Positions 62,801 through 64,000 of a stretch of 64,000 nt of DNA are shown here, piece by piece. Every line of letters starts with the position of its first letter. Position 1 is the stretch's first letter. Source of the stretch: Tritrichomonas musculus (lineage: Eukaryota > Parabasalia > Tritrichomonadida > Tritrichomonadidae); assembly GCA_039105265.1 (NCBI GenBank), contig JAPFFF010000007.1, forward strand, positions 5,022,001 through 5,086,000, written 5' to 3'. The notes below the pieces were generated by a model, which made no database searches, was not told the DNA's origin, and saw nothing but the letters and a program-made list of their open reading frames with translations. A program made the translations under genes and the position numbers.

Positions 62801-64000
62801 AGGAAGGCGCAAGAAGCACTTGTCACGAACAACAAATCTCGACCCAATTTTTGCATTCAAATATTCATTGATGAGATATTGTCATTCATTGAAAATTCGC
62901 CTGCTGAGAGTGACACATTTGAAGCTGAATTGGACAAAAGAAGGAAAGAACTGTACGACTACATTGCATGGCAATATGCGCAAAATGAAGAAGGAGAAAC
63001 GAAAGCAATGATTGAAAAAGTTATCTCTAAAAACATCATTAATTTAATTTGTATTTTTTCACTTCCTGTTGGTCATCAAAAACAGCAGCCAGAATCAACA
63101 GATCAATCTTATCTGCAAGACTTGTTATGTAACATTTTCACTGAGGATTTCACTTGTCATATTTTCGAACAATTGGGCGAAAATGACGAAATTCGAACAA
63201 CTTTCATTCATCATTTAATTTGTTCTGGAATTGAAAAGTCTGAAAAATTGAATGAATTAGTTGCTGCCAATATAATTGGTATTGTTCCATTCTTCTTAAT
63301 GAATCCTTTGTGGCGAGATGATGTCAAGAACTTTATCATCATTTCGAGCCAGCGTTTTCAAGACAATAAAATCATCTGTGATTGTTTGAAATCTCCAAAA
63401 TTTTTGCAAATTTGTGAAATTCACTTTTTGTTTCATTGTTGTTGCTTACTTTGCATACTAAATAACGACACCAGTGATAAGTGCATCCTTTATTTGCAAC
63501 AATTGATACTTTCTTTAAATTCTAAAGATTTCACTTATTCACAATTCAGCACAAATTTGACCTTAATTGAAAATCCAAACGATAGCATTGATGACCAAGA
63601 TGAAGATGATGAATTTAGAGATTCTTCTTTCTTTGATTATGAATCAAGCTTGTCGCATTTAATTACTCTAATTGGTAAAATTAAATATAATATCGATGTC
63701 GTTAAATTAACGGCTTATAAACTTTTTCAGAACGACCTTTCAAACGCTTGGAAAGCTTTTATGAGATTGGTCGATGTTTTCGTTAACGTAATCAAAAAGC
63801 AGTCCGATGATATTGGTACTTATTACTTCGATGACGTAATTGTGCTGTTCCATGACATTTGCTACATTATGTCATCTAATGAAAAAAATAATGTCGACTT
63901 TTGTGAAATTATTCGCGTCACTAGAGAGTCTTTCGCTTGTCTATGTGAGTCATTGAGAAATAAGGTGATTAAAAACGTAATTTCTAATCAAATCTTTTCG
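59882..64000 (+). CDS. large propeller/alpha-solenoid protein, C-terminus off the right edge
   Basis: The frame is open from the ATG at 59882 (MEKNSFQKELVG) to the window edge, at least 1373 codons. Residues 1-about 390 have the strand-rich pattern of a WD-type propeller (ITYDICNNLLAYEFQ, LFIISFEDASLILLD, HMIFVKALTIP). Residues about 415-610 are a highly charged, Lys/Glu/Asp-rich insert with a run of valines. From about 620 onward it is helical and solenoid-like (YLVSLYSQSASHNQ, VYCCLLHDYSTALKCYEIA, ALLNAKDEQERP). This architecture is typical of vesicle-tethering proteins such as Vps8 or Vps41, and the helical part is most like Vps8, but no diagnostic motif (for example a RING) is seen and the C-terminus is missing. 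The DNA is less AT-rich in the middle, perhaps reflecting expression. Function is inferred from architecture only. Confidence 0.7.
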   Translation, partial: MEKNSFQKELVGFEANNDILHITSNNKFIITYDICNNLLAYEFQSSKQKKMDVSLPQSKITDIKLDLFDSLFIISFEDASLILLDAYNPNKIISKYNYYDSIDEKEKDKLIKSNQSCFFRNISFVDNNSFIVVLQKGPISHCREQIFKFAIAQSDESNYSIINYCDFIKFSTDKESRLIGNPLKIFEEHVHIIRISSILVFNQQNQKDDQKAFKLPKLVGISLKKQNKFLIASVNDFHFQIIQSFTADDSISSFAYHQGTNRINVAFTSYSFHMIFVKALTIPDEKNQKITIDDVCTIKLPVIICSNLRSLSFISPDLISIVFTSPGKLNTSIYSINEGKIIGILPPVLNTNLYLNSNLSVAATFTNDTVFLISKGSALSFSNKDMSELAVEGKFVPEKIDDYFDQTSLRSSSLIAHYNTLNVKKKEGDEQEKKKKKPDLLPVKSQKSSNLISFWNSFQNKDGDSNEKVLNSEKSKEKIKIEKEKNDLLNIIEKPPNKEDETARDTHLIEQAQSQLKSESANQNEAPIEEQKQEKEEVKDGNENVSNVEKSEENKNETSIEEQKEEVKDDININEENVVVVVEEEEEDQYEKDNDDDSNSKVSEEDQLQKFKAENKIVEGIEYLVSLYSQSASHNQGSNRVSEIKSHSFDFLNAYIQNELNKEDLDMPQLAAVVIDYCKQLNIVDEWLLSESVLSTFSQSGLKFRDFLYAVITKANASSRQIVTSPFFVHCVAQNCGAGFHEEAIEKFLLDLIPSILNDDSLRVSFIKEYLMYAKSVNSPSFAGDVYCCLLHDYSTALKCYEIANESTEKMSKIIVDHSSSPAVINWLFACLKGGDSGEVSFPRLSKFLTTNKNESESLQILKNVLEAGLLYSNLTVIINVLLSTFSMDQISSQNVLYAYIEKFMIGSFNQINVLSKVSLEYLLSQTFSDKEESHESLLLALLNAKDEQERPIEIFPSSVIYPLFLKCKLFGYRKAQEALVTNNKSRPNFCIQIFIDEILSFIENSPAESDTFEAELDKRRKELYDYIAWQYAQNEEGETKAMIEKVISKNIINLICIFSLPVGHQKQQPESTDQSYLQDLLCNIFTEDFTCHIFEQLGENDEIRTTFIHHLICSGIEKSEKLNELVAANIIGIVPFFLMNPLWRDDVKNFIIISSQRFQDNKIICDCLKSPKFLQICEIHFLFHCCCLLCILNNDTSDKCILYLQQLILSLNSKDFTYSQFSTNLTLIENPNDSIDDQDEDDEFRDSSFFDYESSLSHLITLIGKIKYNIDVVKLTAYKLFQNDLSNAWKAFMRLVDVFVNVIKKQSDDIGTYYFDDVIVLFHDICYIMSSNEKNNVDFCEIIRVTRESFACLCESLRNKVIKNVISNQIFS

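Overview
The window looks like nuclear DNA of a trichomonad parabasalid, most likely a Tritrichomonas-type genome. By eye the sequence is about three quarters or more A+T. Protein genes are long and mostly uninterrupted. The repertoire is typical of the group: BspA-like leucine-rich repeat (LRR) proteins, DUF3447/ankyrin proteins, Sel1-repeat kinases, a pogo-type transposon and many small inverted-repeat elements. Several stop codons run straight into the TAAA polyadenylation motif known from Trichomonas, and two genes have a TCAYTW-like initiator just upstream. The species call is inference; no rRNA or other marker is present.

Layout. 0-17.4 kb is gene-dense: a partial protein kinase (minus), a CHD1-like chromatin remodeller (plus), a DUF3447-ankyrin-BspA gene broken into two frames (minus), a small P-loop kinase (plus), a kinase fused to about 19 Sel1 repeats (plus) and an intact DUF3447-BspA gene (plus). 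17.4-30.2 kb is gene-poor. It holds a run of terminal-inverted-repeat elements, two with plausible 8-bp target duplications, a foldback element with a GC-rich island and a minisatellite, and a small family of unknown paralogues (one intact, one start-less, one fragment). 30.2-36 kb has a relatively GC-rich intact BspA gene and a second DUF3447-ankyrin-BspA gene, broken in the ankyrin part and interrupted by a 285-bp MITE. 36-40.9 kb is two more non-autonomous elements. 40.9-47.4 kb is one 2185-residue BTB-like/coiled-coil/BspA gene. Just upstream of it sits an intact pogo-like transposon with identical 54-bp ends. 49.5-52.5 kb carries a TTAA-flanked element. 52.6-64 kb has an MFS transporter, a lone Ran-binding domain protein, an RCC1-like/pseudokinase fusion and a large beta-propeller/alpha-solenoid protein that runs off the right edge.

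The genes do not form an operon or one pathway. Two themes stand out. One is repeat-protein surface or signalling families that grow by internal tandem duplication (69-bp LRR units, 108-bp Sel1 units, 198- and 267-bp higher-order units). The other is inverted-repeat DNA elements that fill intergenic space and in one case split a gene cleanly.

The most interesting observations are the MITE insertion that can be undone on paper to a continuous frame, the intact pogo element next to a BspA promoter, the repeated frame-breaking AT-rich linkers at ankyrin borders, the RCC1-pseudokinase fusion, and the foldback element with its GC-rich island.
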